Position numbers and translations under genes: made by a program. The notes beneath the pieces were generated by a model. That model saw only the letters and a list, made by a program, of their open reading frames with translations. It ran no database searches and was not told where the DNA came from. Shown here one piece after another: positions 48,568 to 60,440 of a stretch of 64,000 nt of DNA; within the stretch, counting starts at the first letter, position 1; every line of letters starts with the position of its first letter. Source of the DNA: Ariolimax columbianus (taxonomy: Eukaryota; Mollusca; Gastropoda; Stylommatophora; Arionidae); contig JAVGWX010000005.1 in NCBI GenBank assembly GCA_036924085.1, positions 96,586,730 to 96,650,729 on the forward strand, read 5' to 3'.

Positions 48568-48889
48568 GTTCTCATCAGTATATACACATACGGATCTGCA
48601 TACACAGGTTGGCTCGCATCTACTATCTAACAAACAAGCAAACAAACAAACAGACAAAAATCTCAGGCGGTGAGTGTATTGTTTACTCAGAAGCTTCACA
48701 GGTCGTGAAACATCTGGGCAAAAAATGCACTTTTTCTTTCAAAAAGCACGAGGAAGCTTCCTGGGTTGAAGATGTGCCAGTGTGCCAGGTGTGCCAGGTG
48801 TGCCAGTGTGCCAGGTGTATCAGTGGCATGCCCATACCAGGTGTCTAAATTCTGCTAAAATCATTCATAATTTGTTTTGAATGTCTGTT
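48566..48889. other. No gene seen; short (TGCCAGG)n patch
   Basis: A few copies of tgtgccagg lie at 48773-48820. A 79-codon forward frame crosses it and is repeat-influenced. Confidence 0.5.
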
Positions 48890-49850
48890 TCTGTCCATTC
48901 AAGTGTATGTCTCATTATCGCTCTAAACATGTCTACCCTTATTTTTGTGTATTTACTTATAATTCGTTTAATTTTACAAATTGTTTGCAATTACTTTACA
49001 GACACAAAAAAATGAGTTTCTGTCTCTTGTGAGTTTGTTTTGCATAGTTGGCATTTTGGTGTTCTAAGCCCTACCACAGTTGTTATCTGTCTACGTATTG
49101 GTATGATTCCATCAATTAATCTGTTGGTGATTTCTTTAATGTGGGTTGATATTTTTAGTTTGTGCAAGCTAGTGAAAATATGTGTGCAATTTTTTCTGGA
49201 ATAGCAGTAACCGCGTTTAATTCTATCTTTAAGTGGGTTCTTATGATAATATTAGTTTTTTTATAAATAGTGTCTGGTTTTTGAGAAAGTAATGTTTCGT
49301 TTCCGTTAATGTATTTCAGGCGTAGTTTATAAAAGGTAGGAAATATTTAAAACAATGCGGAATGGAGTTATTTAGTTTACATAATTTAATTATTCTTAAC
49401 CCCAAGTAATAATGGGATATTGGGGTATTCATTTGGATGTTTAATTATTTCCTGTAAACATTTTTTTTTAATGATTGTATTTTATGTCTTGTAGTGCGAT
49501 CCCTCCCCTGTTTTTTTTCCTGCATTAAAGTTGTATATTGAATTATATGTAAGGTGTTCCGAAAGATAAATCTTCTAAGTGCTATGTTTATTTCTTTAAC
49601 CATGTTAATGGGTGGGCATAGCAGGTTAGTTACATACATTAATGTAAGGGATGTAACTTAATGTAACTGAATTAACTTCGATACTACGTCCAAATATGGT
49701 TGAAATTAGAATCTGAATTTTTTCCAAATTATTTGACCTGTTTAAAGTGATGTTTCCCATATTTCTTTATTATGATCAAGCGAATTGGAAGGGTATGTAA
49801 TCCCATATATTTTTGTTTTACTAACTTGATTTAATTGAAGAGGAAAACAT
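48890..49850 (-). mobile_element. Decayed LINE, RT thumb and C terminus (L1/Tx1- or I-like)
   Basis: On the minus strand, mixed frames give KIYGITYPSNSLDHNKEIW near 49800, INMVKEINIALRRFIFRNT near 49600, a GGIGL-like position at QEKKQGRDRTTRHKIQSLKK near 49500, then ITNRLIDGIIPIRRQITT near 49120 and a C-terminal CQLCKTNSQETETHFF near 49050. The order (thumb, connector, CxxC...H end) is that of L1/Tx1- or I-type LINEs and differs from the other elements in this window. Clade is uncertain. Confidence 0.65.
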
Positions 49851-50230
49851 GTTCACAAATCATTGAAATGAATAGTTTTGTTCGTTACAAGTATTACAGA
49901 TTAACGAGAAACTAATTCTAGGCCTTCACAAGCTTGACAGACAATGCCTGCACGAAATCACGATCTTTAGAAGTATGACATGAAATCACTGCTACTCAGA
50001 ATATTAGTAAAACATACTTTTCTCGAGCGTTTCACATTTGTTTGTCTACTCGATTGTTGTCGATAATCGGTTTGTCTACCTGTGAGGACACTGCTCACTG
50101 ATACGTTGGAGGAAGATGAGCAGCTTATCTCTAGAGGACAAAACCCGATACGTTTAACCAGATCGATCTACACTGGATTTATGTTCAAGTACAACTTCCG
50201 GCATTGACATCAATTCAAGATATCGGCATC
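49851..50230. other. Upstream flank of candidate exon, no promoter element identified
   Basis: The sequence leaves the LINE remnant at about 49850 and becomes more balanced in composition towards 50230. I could not find a TATA box or initiator that I would defend. Confidence 0.4.
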
Positions 50231-50318
50231 ATGGCGACGAAAGTGATTTATTTCGTGATCAACGGTAAAGAGGAGTCGGCAGAGATTTGCAGCGATGACG
50301 ACTCAGATGACGTACGAG
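50231..50318 (+). CDS. Candidate first coding exon of a host gene
   Basis: An ATG in strong context (A at -3, G at +4) opens 29 codons plus one base, reading MATKVIYFVINGKEESAEIC and then SDDDSDDVR, followed immediately by a consensus 5' splice site (GAG|GTGAGT at 50319). The amino-acid composition is normal, with an acidic end, and there is no similarity to the repeats around it. If unspliced, the frame closes within about 12 codons. The next exon (phase 1 entry) is not identifiable downstream. The protein family is not recognised with confidence; a beta-grasp-like start is possible but speculative. Confidence 0.5.
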
Positions 50319-50904
50319 GTGAGTATCTATGTCCGTCTTGTCTATCGTAGTCTGTCCTTCTGCGGGTGTGTCTCGCTAACTATCCCTTTCTGATTTGCTT
50401 GTCTGTATTGACGTAGCCGTCTTGACTGTCTGTCATTACACACGCATCTGTATGTCTTACTGTCTCTCAATAGTCTGTCTCTCAATAGTCTGTCTCTCAA
50501 TAGTCTGTCTCTCTTAGTCTTTCCTCTTGTATTTTTGTGTATCTACCTGCCGGATTCTTTCCGGATTGTGCGTCTTTGTAATTGTCTATATGTTTAATCT
50601 ATCTGCCCTTTTGCACATGTGTATGCTGACCTACAAATCATTATGCGTACGTATGAACGTTTTTTTAAATTTTAGATGTTTTTTTCATACATCCACCGTC
50701 CGGCCTTTTGTCTATAATTGCCCATGTTGTTCAAGGGTTTGACATTAACATGTGTGATATGGACACTCTCCTGGTTGAATTGATCAGCGAACATGTTCCG
50801 CTTGAGAACGTATTTGAAAGCCACTTAGAATTGGTCTCTTTATCCGTGTACACGTCCGGACAAGCAGCAGAGACAGCCAAATATATTTTATACGACTTGT
50901 GATT
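50319..50904 (+). other. Putative intron 1, beginning; no other exon recognised
   Basis: It starts gtgagt. It contains ctgtctctcaatagt repeated three times near 50460-50510. An open frame at 50708-50902 (DINMCDMDTLLVELISEHV) has ordinary composition but no clear splice acceptor of the right phase. Confidence 0.35.
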
Positions 50905-51020
50905 CTGCAACAGCGTGCTGGCCCACATTAGGCAACAGCGTCCTGGCCCACATTAGGCAACAGCGTCCTGGCCCACATTAGGCAACAGCGTCTTGGCCCA
51001 CATAGGCAACAGCGTCCTGG
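50905..51020. repeat. 25-bp tandem repeat, about 4.5 copies
   Basis: The unit is gcaacagcgtcctggcccac followed by attag, 25 bp, nearly identical between copies. Confidence 0.93.
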
Positions 51021-51369
51021 AACTCTCCATCACAGCAAGCTTTATCTAGAGAACATTTCACTTGACAATAAAAACGCGAAGAACGAAAAGAAATTGTTTC
51101 ATGTTTCATCCTTCTAACTTTGGGAGCCCACATTACTGAGGCTGATGCAAGTGCCGAGTTTTATTGTATGACGGTAAACGTGGTCTGCTGCTGGAACACT
51201 TTCTGCTCTGGACATAATGATCGCACGTCTATCATGGGATGGCCCCACACGAAGATCTTCTAATCGCACATTTCCCTTGGCTGACACCACACGGAGGACC
51301 TCGCTAAATACAATGGGAGTTCTTGAATGCGCCTTTTCAGGCATGTCTGTATGTGTATATATATATCAA
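51021..51369. other. No gene seen
   Basis: A minus-strand frame at 51114-51344 (about 76 codons) has ordinary composition and starts with ATG, but I recognise no domain and nothing around it supports expression. Confidence 0.4.
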
Positions 51370-52371
<1,002 letters not shown>

Positions 52372-52745
52372 TGGATCAGCCTGTCTGTCTGGATCAGCCT
52401 GTCTGTCTCGATCTGTGTCTGGATCAGCCTGTCTGTCTCGATCTGTGTCTGGATCAGCCTGTCTGTCTCGATCTGTGTCTGGATCAGCCTGTCTGTCTCG
52501 ATCTGTGTCTGGATCAGCCTGTCTGTCTCGATCTGTGTCTGGATCAGCCTGTCTGTCTCGATCTGTGTCTGGATCAGCCTGTCTGTCTCGATCTGTGTCT
52601 GGATCAGCCTGTCTGTCTCGATCTGTGTCTGGATCAGCCTGTCTGTCTCGATCTGTGTCTGGATCAGCCTGTCTGGATCAGCCTGTCTGGATCAGCCTGT
52701 CTGGATTACGATCGGTCTCTGGATCAGCCTGTCTGTATCACGATC
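52372..52745. repeat. 30-bp minisatellite, about 11 copies
   Basis: The unit is ggatcagcctgtctgtctcg followed by atctgtgtct, strictly 30 bp (52391, 52421), with shortened ggatcagcctgtct units at the right end. Nine central units are identical, so the expansion is recent. Two open frames (SACLSRSVSG and ISLSVSICVW) are artefacts of the 30-bp period. Confidence 0.96.
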
Positions 52746-53439
52746 AGTCCCTAGATAGCCTTTTCATCTATTTAACACTCATCCATCCATATAAATGTAT
52801 TTTGTTGAATTGTTTCCTACTATGCCTCCCGTTCTAATGTCAGTCTCTCCCCTTATTGCTAATATATTTATCTTCTCAAGTAGTTAGTCTGCTCGTCTGT
52901 CTGCCAAGTCCCGGCACACGATACTGTTTACAATAACGCCTAGCGTAAACATCTGAACAAATACGGTACGTTAGCGTCCTACTCAAATGGTAGTTACTTC
53001 CCTTTGTTCTTACATGTAACATTTATACGCTCTAGTCGACCTCGATGTTAAGATAATGTTTTGTAGATACTTGATCTACGGTTACAGAAGGAAGAACAGC
53101 GAGTAGGCAAATTGGCTACCCCACCTTATACAAGCATTGTCTTAGTACCTTGAAGTAACACTTTATTGTTGACAGTTTATGGTATACATGAATATAAACA
53201 TGTTCCTGTTTCTGTCTGTCACGCTGTGTCACTGTCTATCGCTCTCTATTTGTCTCTTACTGCATGCCTATGCCTTCACGGCCTCTGGCACGGTGCTCGC
53301 CTCTGGCGCGGTCTCTATTGTGGCTGTGTCTCTATCCTTACTCTCTTGTTTACATCTCTGCTTCTCTTTGCTTTAATCTCTGCCGCTGAAAATTAGTTCC
53401 TAACTGCTAGTGAAGACGAGATATAAAGACAGGAAATTG
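52746..53439. other. No gene seen
   Basis: A forward frame at 53166-53396 is hydrophobic (ctgtctc-rich DNA) and has no recognisable domain. Confidence 0.45.
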
Positions 53440-53535
53440 AACACCTAACCTCATACAAAACATAATCCTAGTACAATGTCGTCTCTAAAACTTCATCTCC
53501 GACAGCACTGTCTGCTATGACGCTACCATTCTTTC
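53440..53535. mobile_element. Possible SINE family E tail remnant
   Basis: The blocks cctcatacaaaac and gtctctaaaacttcat, then ccgacagcactgtctg, parallel the 3' end of the family E copy at 27500-27570. No tRNA-like head is visible upstream. Confidence 0.4.
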
Positions 53536-53880
53536 ATTTAACATTTTCATCATCCTTCTCATCTAGTGTCGAGATTGCAAGTCTCTCCAGCTACAACCAA
53601 TCAATCTGCAGGCCAGATTACTTCCTATTTCCTGTGATGCTGTCATCTTCCAGGTACCCTTAAGCCCGGCAGACAACTTCAACCCCGACACCAATACGAT
53701 CTCAATCTCATCCGAATCTCATCGCAGTTATGATTAGCTTGTGCAACTGAAGAGTGTCAGAGATCTATTCTTACCTCCCTGATAATCTCCAAGACTTAGT
53801 GGTTTTCTTTTATTACCACACAGAACAGGAGAAGTGGAAACAACTTGGACAATCTTAGAAATAACTGCAATGTGCGTCAA
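53536..53880. other. No gene seen
   Basis: Unique sequence leading into the pyrimidine-rich mosaic. Confidence 0.5.
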
Positions 53881-56240
53881 ACCTGTCTTCTTATTCTTCT
53901 TCTTGTTCTTGTTCTTCTTCTTCTTCTTGTTCTTCTTCTTGTTCTTCTTCTTGTTCTTCTTCTTGTTCTTCTTCTTGTTCTTCTTCTTGTTCTTCTTCTT
54001 GTTCTTCTTCTTTTTGTTCTTCTTGTTCTTTTTCTTCTTGTTCTTGTTCACGTTCTTGTTGTTTGCGTTGTTTTTCTTGTTCTGGTTCTTCTTGTTTTTA
54101 TTGTTCTTGCTCTTATTTGCTAGCTCTTATTGTCCGTGTTCCTATTGTCCTTTGTTCCTATTGTCCTTTGTTCCTATTGTCCTTTGTTCCTATTGTCCTT
54201 TGTTCCTATTGTCCTTTGTTCCTATTGTCCTTTGTTCCTATTGTCCTTTGTTCCTATTGTCCTTTGTTCCTATTGTCCTTTGTTCCTCTTTGTTACTGTT
54301 GCTCTTTGTTACTGTTGCTCTTTGTTACTGTTGCTCTTTGTTACTGTTGCTCTTTGTTACTGTTGCTCTTTGTTACTATTGCTCTTTGTTACTATTGCTC
54401 TTTGTTACTATTGCTCTTTGTTACTATTGCTCTTTGTTACTATTGCTCTGTTACTATTGCTCTGTTACTATTGCTCTGTTACTATTGCTCTCTGTTACTA
54501 TTGCTCTATGTTACTATTGCTCTATGTTACTATTGCTCTATGTTACTATTGCTCTGTTACTATTGCTCTGTTACTATTGCTCTATGTTACTATTGCTCTG
54601 TTACTATTGCTCTATGTCCCTATTGCTCTATGTCCCTATTGCTCTATGTTCTTATTATTCTTGTTCTGGCGGTAGTTTTGACGGTTGTTCGTGCTGTTCA
54701 TGATGTTCTTGCTCTTGCTGTTCTTGTTGTTATTGTGATTCTTGCTCTTGTTGTTCTTGCTCTTCGTGTTGTTCTCGCTCTTCGCGTTGTTCTCGCTCTT
54801 CTTGTTGTTCTCGCTCTTCGTGTTGTTCTCGCTCTTCATGTTGTTCTCGCTCTTCACGTTGTTCTCGCTCTTCGTGTTGTTGTCGCTCTTCGTGTTGTTG
54901 TCGCTCTTCGTGTTGTTCTTGCTCTTCGTGTTGGTCTCGCTCTTCGTGTTGTTGTCGCTCTTCGTGTTGTTGTCGCTCTTCGTGTTTGTCGTCGCTCTTC
55001 GTGTTGTTGTTGCTCTTCATGTTGTCGCTCTTCATGTTGTTCTTGCTCTTCTTGGTTATCGTTTTGGTCCTGTCTTCTCGGTCTTTCTCTTCTCGGTCTT
55101 TGTCTTCTCGGTCTTTGTCTTCTCGGTCTTTGTCTTATATCGGTCTTTGTCTTTTATCGGTCTTTGTCTTATATCGGTCTTTGTCTTATATCGGCCTTTG
55201 TCTTATATCGGCCTTTGTCTTCTCTCGGCCTTTGTCTTCTCTCGGTCTTTGTCTGGTATCGGCCTTTGTCTGGTCTCGGCATTTGTCTGGTCTCGGCATT
55301 TGTCTGGTCTCGGCATTTGTCTGGTCTCGGCATTTGTCTGGTCTCGGCATTTGTCTGGTCTCGGCATTTGTCTGGTCTCGGCATTTGTCTGGTCTCGGCA
55401 TCTGTCTGGTCTCGGCATCTGTCTGGTCTCGGCATTTGTCTGGTCTCGGCATTTGTCTGGTCTCGGCCTTTTTTGGTCTCGGTCTTTCCTGGTCTCGGCC
55501 TTTTGGTCGTTTTTTTAGGTTCGATTTTTGGTTCTCGTTATGGTTCTTGTTCTTGTATTTGGTTTTTGCTCTGCTGTCTGTAGTTCTTGCTCGTGCTCTT
55601 TTTGTTCCCGCCCTTTTTGTTCCCGCCCTTATTGTTCCCGCCCTTATTGTTTCCGCCCGCTATTGTTTCCGCCCGCTATTGTTTCCGCCCTTTTTGTTTC
55701 CGCCCTTTTTGTTTCCGCCCTTTTTGTTTCCGGCCATTTTTGTTCCGGCCATTTTTGTTCCGGCCATTTTTGTTCCGGCCATTTTTGTTCCGGCCATTTT
55801 TGTTCCGGCCATTTTTGTTCCCGCCATTTTTGTTCCCGCCATTTTTGTTCTGGTCATTTTTGTTTTTGCTCTTTAAGTTCTTCTTGCTTTTGCTCTAATT
55901 TTTGCGATTGCACTTATTCTTACTTTACTTGCTCTACTTGCTTTTGTTCTTGCTGTCCTCGCACTTGCTGTCCTCGCTCTTGCTGTCCTCGCTCTTGCTG
56001 TCCTCGCTCTTGCTGTCCTCGCTCTTGCTGTCCTCGCTCTTGCTGTCCTCGCTCTTGCTGTCCTCGCTCTTGCTGTCCTCGCTCTTGCTGTCCTCGCACT
56101 TGCTGTCCTCGCACTTGCTGTCCTCGCTCTTGCTGTCCTCGCTCTTGCTGTCCTCGCACTTGCTGTCCTCGCTCTTGCTGTCCTCGCTCTTGCTGTCCTC
56201 GCTCTTGGTGCGCTCGCTCTTGGTGCGCTCACTAGTCTTA
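53880..56240. repeat. 2.36-kb pyrimidine-rich mosaic of short tandem repeats
   Basis: Successive blocks share a ttgtt/ttgct core. (TTC)n with gttcttcttc lies at 53885-54060, and 16-bp ttcctattgtcctttg at 54135-54290. 16- or 14-bp ttactattgctctttg follows to 54650, then 18-bp gttgttctcgctcttcgt at 54755-55040. 15-17-bp cggtctttgtcttatat and cggcatttgtctggtct lie at 55075-55475. 15-bp cggccatttttgttc and relatives are at 55595-55860, and 15-bp tgctgtcctcgctct at 55950-56235. A is very scarce on the + strand, so frames stay open for up to 506 codons on + and many on -. None resembles a protein family. Confidence 0.96.
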
Positions 56241-57190
56241 TTCTAGTTTACATTTTCATAATTTACTAGTTTCCTTATCAATTTTCCCTCCGTTTTTCTG
56301 CTTGTTGAGATTTAAGCAAAAGCCATATTCTTTGTAGTTAGGGAAACAAATCACTTTACATGTGTTCAACTCGAACTGGCTGTGTTGGCATTGCAATATG
56401 AACTGTCACTAGGAGTTGGCGAAACGATAGATGTGGAGAATTTACAAGATGAACTATCTGAGATTTAAGACAAACGTAGTTTGGAGTTTGCATGTAATTT
56501 TATTCGAGGTAAGTAGGGCATGGGATAGTCGAAAAATGTAGTTCCTATTTACTGAAGTTGATAGGTCGCAACAAAATCCAGCGTTGTGATTGCTGTACGT
56601 AGCACACGCTGTTGCATGCGCATGCCCAGCTAAGAAGCAAAATGACGTCCACACTGTACAATCAGCGAGGTGGTGTGCGTTCTGTGTGTTTTTGTATTTG
56701 TTTTTTGGCCCTTTTAAGGACTTTCTGCAGAAGATATTCATAAGGAAATGCTTAACTACGTAGGTCGATACATTTTCTCAAGAAAACTAAAAAAAAAAAA
56801 ACAATTTTGAGGCCTATCCGGCCAATCTGTTCTGATTTCAGCCAAAGCATCTGGTAGAAGAGGATGTGGCGAATGAAAGTTGACGGGCGAGTAGCGATAC
56901 TGTAGCAACTATATGTTGTTCACATGGTTTGCTCTACAGTGTAGGTTTGCTCTACAGTGTATTGAATGATCCCGCCTTGGCGGGGAACACTTCGTAAATG
57001 ACAAGAGGTTGAAATGCAAATGTTGCTGAGACAGACCAATGGCGTCTATGCTGCAGGTTTTCGTGCACTGATAAAACGATAGGGGATAAGTACATCAATG
57101 ATGATGGATGGTGGATGAATAGGGTCCTCAAAAACTGAGTTAAAAGAATGATCGCACAAATAAAGTTGTTGGTCCATCACGAGTGATGAC
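56241..57190. other. Mostly unique sequence; one small coding-like frame
   Basis: At 56313-56468 (+) a frame of about 52 codons (VRETNHFTCVQLELAVLALQ, then GVGETIDVENLQDELSEI, stop) has normal composition and an amphipathic look, but it has no start codon and no recognised family. The rest shows no gene. Confidence 0.4.
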
Positions 57191-57196
57191 CTGTTT

Positions 57197-57400
57197 TGTC
57201 ACCTAGCCAGTCCTTCCAGTCGAGTATTCTGTAATTCCGAGTTGTTGATAGATGCGGAGATGGCTGACGAGTCTGATTTGGAATCTGCATACTCGCAGGC
57301 AGTGAAAGCAAGGAAAGTTCACTTTGCGAGGCGGATCATGATTGTCAGCAAATTCATGTATCTCATCCGCTTTATTGCTCAGCCAGGAGTCCCGCAACTG
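57197..57400 (-). mobile_element. RTE-like LINE 3' remnant with C2H2 finger
   Basis: The minus-strand frame encodes KVNFPCFHCLRVCRFQIRL and then VSHLRIYQQ, matching the terminal finger of the LINE lineage at 5285-5790 and 61020-62138. The last histidine is replaced by tyrosine. No RT sequence remains upstream. Confidence 0.7.
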
Positions 57401-57454
57401 ACGCAGCTTTTTTACTGTAATTTAGCTTGCCCGCGGACGTCCTCTCCCCCGTCG

Positions 57455-57500
57455 TGACAGGGTTTGACAGGGTTTGACAGGGTTTGACAGGGTTTGATTG
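57455..57500. repeat. (TGACAGGGTT)n, 4 copies
   Basis: Four tandem copies of tgacagggtt(t) form a young micro-array. Confidence 0.9.
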
Positions 57501-58204
57501 TGTTCGTACTGGAAAAGTGAAAAGAGAAAGACTTGCGAGAGGAATGTATGTGAGAAAGGGTTGCGCAGTTCGTCGACCTCATTCTCTCGCCCGAGTCCAA
57601 CTTAACCAGTAGCAAGACACGTCAGGACGACTGGATATGGACAGGTAAAGTAAGTTTCCTGGATATAGCATAAATGTTCACATGGTGAAAGTTGAAGTTG
57701 CATACTTGTCTTTCAAAATAGCGATGTGGAGTGTTTGAAATCACTAGGATAGGATTCATGAAACATGATGCTCTCAATGAGACTTGAGTTTGACATCACT
57801 AGGGTAGGATGCATTGAGACATATTGTTTACGATAGATGTAACCGTCATATAACTGGCAAGCAACATGTATCTTAACAATAAACAATATAACTATGTATA
57901 GCGGAATGTAGGGCTAATGTCTTCCTCAGTTACTAAGAGGAAGAAAACAGACTTTACTGATGTGCGGTCCACTAGCCATTACATTTATCACATTTATCTG
58001 GTATGAGTTTGAGACCCCACTGTTTCCAGATCTTGTTTCATCTATAAGCAGCAAGTGGTTAGAATATAGATCTGCTAGTCAGACGATGCTTATTCGATAC
58101 CTGGTCAAGTCCTATAATTTTTTAAAAGATTAAACAAATACATAGCATATACACTGCACGACAAACGTCAAAACAAGTGGCATGTAATCTTAAGGCCAAT
58201 TGTG
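57501..58204. other. No gene seen
   Basis: Unique sequence with a diverged local repeat of gaaatcactaggatagg near 57738-57812. No coding signal. Confidence 0.5.
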
Positions 58205-58290
58205 TGTTCTAGCCCGTGTGTTCTAGCCCATGGGTTCTAGCCAATGGGTTCTAGCCCGTAGGCTCCTCCCTTGGGCTTCGGCCCATTGGG
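58205..58290. repeat. 14-bp repeat (ttctagcccatggg)
   Basis: ttctagcc recurs at 58207, 58221, 58235 and 58249, then decays into ggctcc/ggcttcggccc variants. Confidence 0.88.
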
Positions 58291-58334
58291 TCCGGCCGCC
58301 AGTCGTGTTCCAACCTTCATTAAGTCCTAGCATG

Positions 58335-58995
58335 CCTAACAATTATTATACTGTACTGATGTATGTAAGTGTTGTACACTGTACTGATATATGTAGCAAG
58401 TTTTGTACACTGTACTGGTGTTTGTAGCAAGTATTGTACACTGTACGTATGTATGTAGCAAGTATTGTACAATGTACTGATGTATATAGCAAATATTGTA
58501 CAATGTACTGATGTATGTAGCAAGTTGTGCACAGTGTACTGATGTATGTAGCAAGTTTTGTACAATGTATTGATGTATGTAGCAAGTATTGTACAATGTA
58601 CTGAAGTATGTAGCAAGTATTGTACACTGTACTGATGTATGTAGCAAGTATTGTACACTGTACTGATATATGTAGCAAGTATTGCACACTGTACTGATGT
58701 ATGTAGCAAGTATTGTACACTGTACTGATGTATGTAGCAAGTATTGTACACTGTACTGATGTATGTAGCAAGTATTGTACACTGTACTGATGTATGTAGC
58801 AAGTATTGTACACTGTACTGATGTATGTAGCAAGTATTGCACACTGTACTGATGTATGTAGCAAGTATTGCACACTGTACTGATGTATGTAGCAAGTATT
58901 GTACACTGTAATGATGTATGTGGCAAGTATTGTACACTGTACTGATGTATGTAGCAAGTAGTGTACACTGTACTGATGTATGTAGCAAGTATTGA
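58335..58995. repeat. 31-bp minisatellite, about 21 copies
   Basis: The unit is tgtagcaagtattgtacac followed by tgtactgatgta (31 bp). All three minus frames stay open for over 220 codons (CYIHQYSVQYLLHTSVQ pattern) because a period of 31 cycles the frames through the same stop-free unit. This is an artefact. Confidence 0.96.
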
Positions 58996-59569
58996 TTTTT
59001 CCATCGACCAATCTCAGCATATCCTCTGCTCTTTTTGATTTGTAATGATCTTCCGTAAATCATCACCGTAACTTCGTTTCTGTAATGATTGTTTTTCACT
59101 TCTATATAATTTTTTTTCTTATTTATTTGTCTTGTAGTTCGCCTTTTCCTAAAAGCTCAGGTCCGTTGCACTGTTTTTGTGCATAAGTTAAATCCCACTT
59201 CATCAGAACCCATTCTAATAGGTCAGCTTTCCACACGACAGCCAACATTCCTGGTTCAGGTACATAATACATTCAAGATGAGTTTCTTCACCTAGCCACT
59301 GATCCATAGGCTTCCTCATGCGCCATCATTTTTGATGGACATCTTGGCGACAATCCCCGAGACGAACATCCAATCAGTTCAGACTTAACGTTCCTTGTAC
59401 GTCGATTAAAAGCTTCGCTTAAATATCCTGTGTTTATTTGGTGCAGGCAAGACCCAAAAATGGGGGCTGATTGCGTCTGCACCCACCCACACACAGACGC
59501 ACACATACGCTTTTATTTACACAATGTGCATGCATAAACGCGCTCACGAACAAATTCGCGTACATATAG
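58996..59569. other. No gene seen
   Basis: Unique sequence; an ACAC-rich patch lies near 59485-59510. Confidence 0.5.
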
Positions 59570-59774
59570 CATGGATCCATTTACATCACTCAAAACCCCG
59601 TCGTTTTCCTCGATGCATAGGTCATTGACAATCTCGCCCAGCATACACCATCCTGGACTGTTCTTTCTCCAGGTGTAATCACTTAATCTTAGTTCCTTCT
59701 CACATTATTAAGTTTTGGGCCTACCTACCTTTCTCTTCCACAGATGATTCCAAATAAAAACCGGTCTATAATGG

Positions 59775-59940
59775 TAGTGACTTCCGTAGCATTGGTGACT
59801 TCCGTAGCATTGGTGACTTCCGTAGCATTGGTGACTTCCGTAGCATTGGTGACTTCCGTAGCATTGGTGACTTCCGTAGCATTGGTGACTTCCGTAGCGA
59901 CTTCCGTAGCATTGGTGACTTCCGGAGCATTGGTGACTTC
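59775..59940. repeat. 18-bp array inside LINE remnant
   Basis: cgtagcattggtgacttc is repeated about nine times, with one 9-bp deletion unit (cgtagcgacttc). Frames read ALVTSV or CYGSHQ repeats. Confidence 0.95.
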
Positions 59941-60144
59941 CGTTCCTCATGCCCTCAAAGCGTATATCCTATCCAGCCCAATTATTTCGCTTAATTTGTT
60001 GTTCCAGTTTGTTAGCTCTGTCTTTATTCCTCACCATGTCCTACCATTTTGTCCATTATCCTAAGGCATCTTAACGGACAGTCTTTTGTGTGGTCTGAGA
60101 CTTGCTTCCGATTCATTCAGCAGCATCGGCCTGATATTGATGTT

Positions 60145-60440
60145 GAATCTCGAAACTTTGGCGCTGATCTCGAAACTTTGGCGCGGATCTCGAAACTTTG
60201 GCGCGGGTCTCGAAACTTTGGCGCGGGTCTCGAAACTTTGGCGCGGGTCTTGAAACTTTGGCGCGGGTCTTGAAACGTTGGCGCGGGTCTTGAAACGTTG
60301 GCGCGGGTCTTGAAACGTTGGCGCGGGTCTTGAAACGTTGGCGCGGGTCTTGAAACTTTGGCGCGGGTCTTGAAACTTTGGCGCGGGTCTTGAAACTTTG
60401 GCGCGGGTCTTGAAACGTTGGCGCGGGTCTTGAAACTTTG
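60145..60440. repeat. 20-bp array inside LINE remnant, about 15 copies
   Basis: The unit ctcgaaactttggcgcgggt is 20 bp. Subtypes are ctcgaaac, cttgaaac and cttgaaacg, in contiguous blocks. It falls between the RT thumb and the C-terminal part of the surrounding LINE. Confidence 0.95.

Noticed and set aside
51114..51344. Minus-strand 76-codon frame starting with ATG
   Set aside because: Composition is normal but there is no recognisable domain, and it is flanked by a (TA)n tract and a 25-bp array. It could arise by chance.
54063..55583. 506-codon forward open frame, and neighbouring long frames on both strands
   Set aside because: The DNA is almost free of A on one strand, so stops are rare. 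The translation is only short Leu/Val/Phe/Arg repeats that follow the DNA period, and other frames are open too.
58320..59099. Three overlapping minus-strand frames of 220-260 codons
   Set aside because: All three frames of a stop-free 31-bp repeat are open and encode the same peptide cycle. This is an artefact of a period not divisible by 3.
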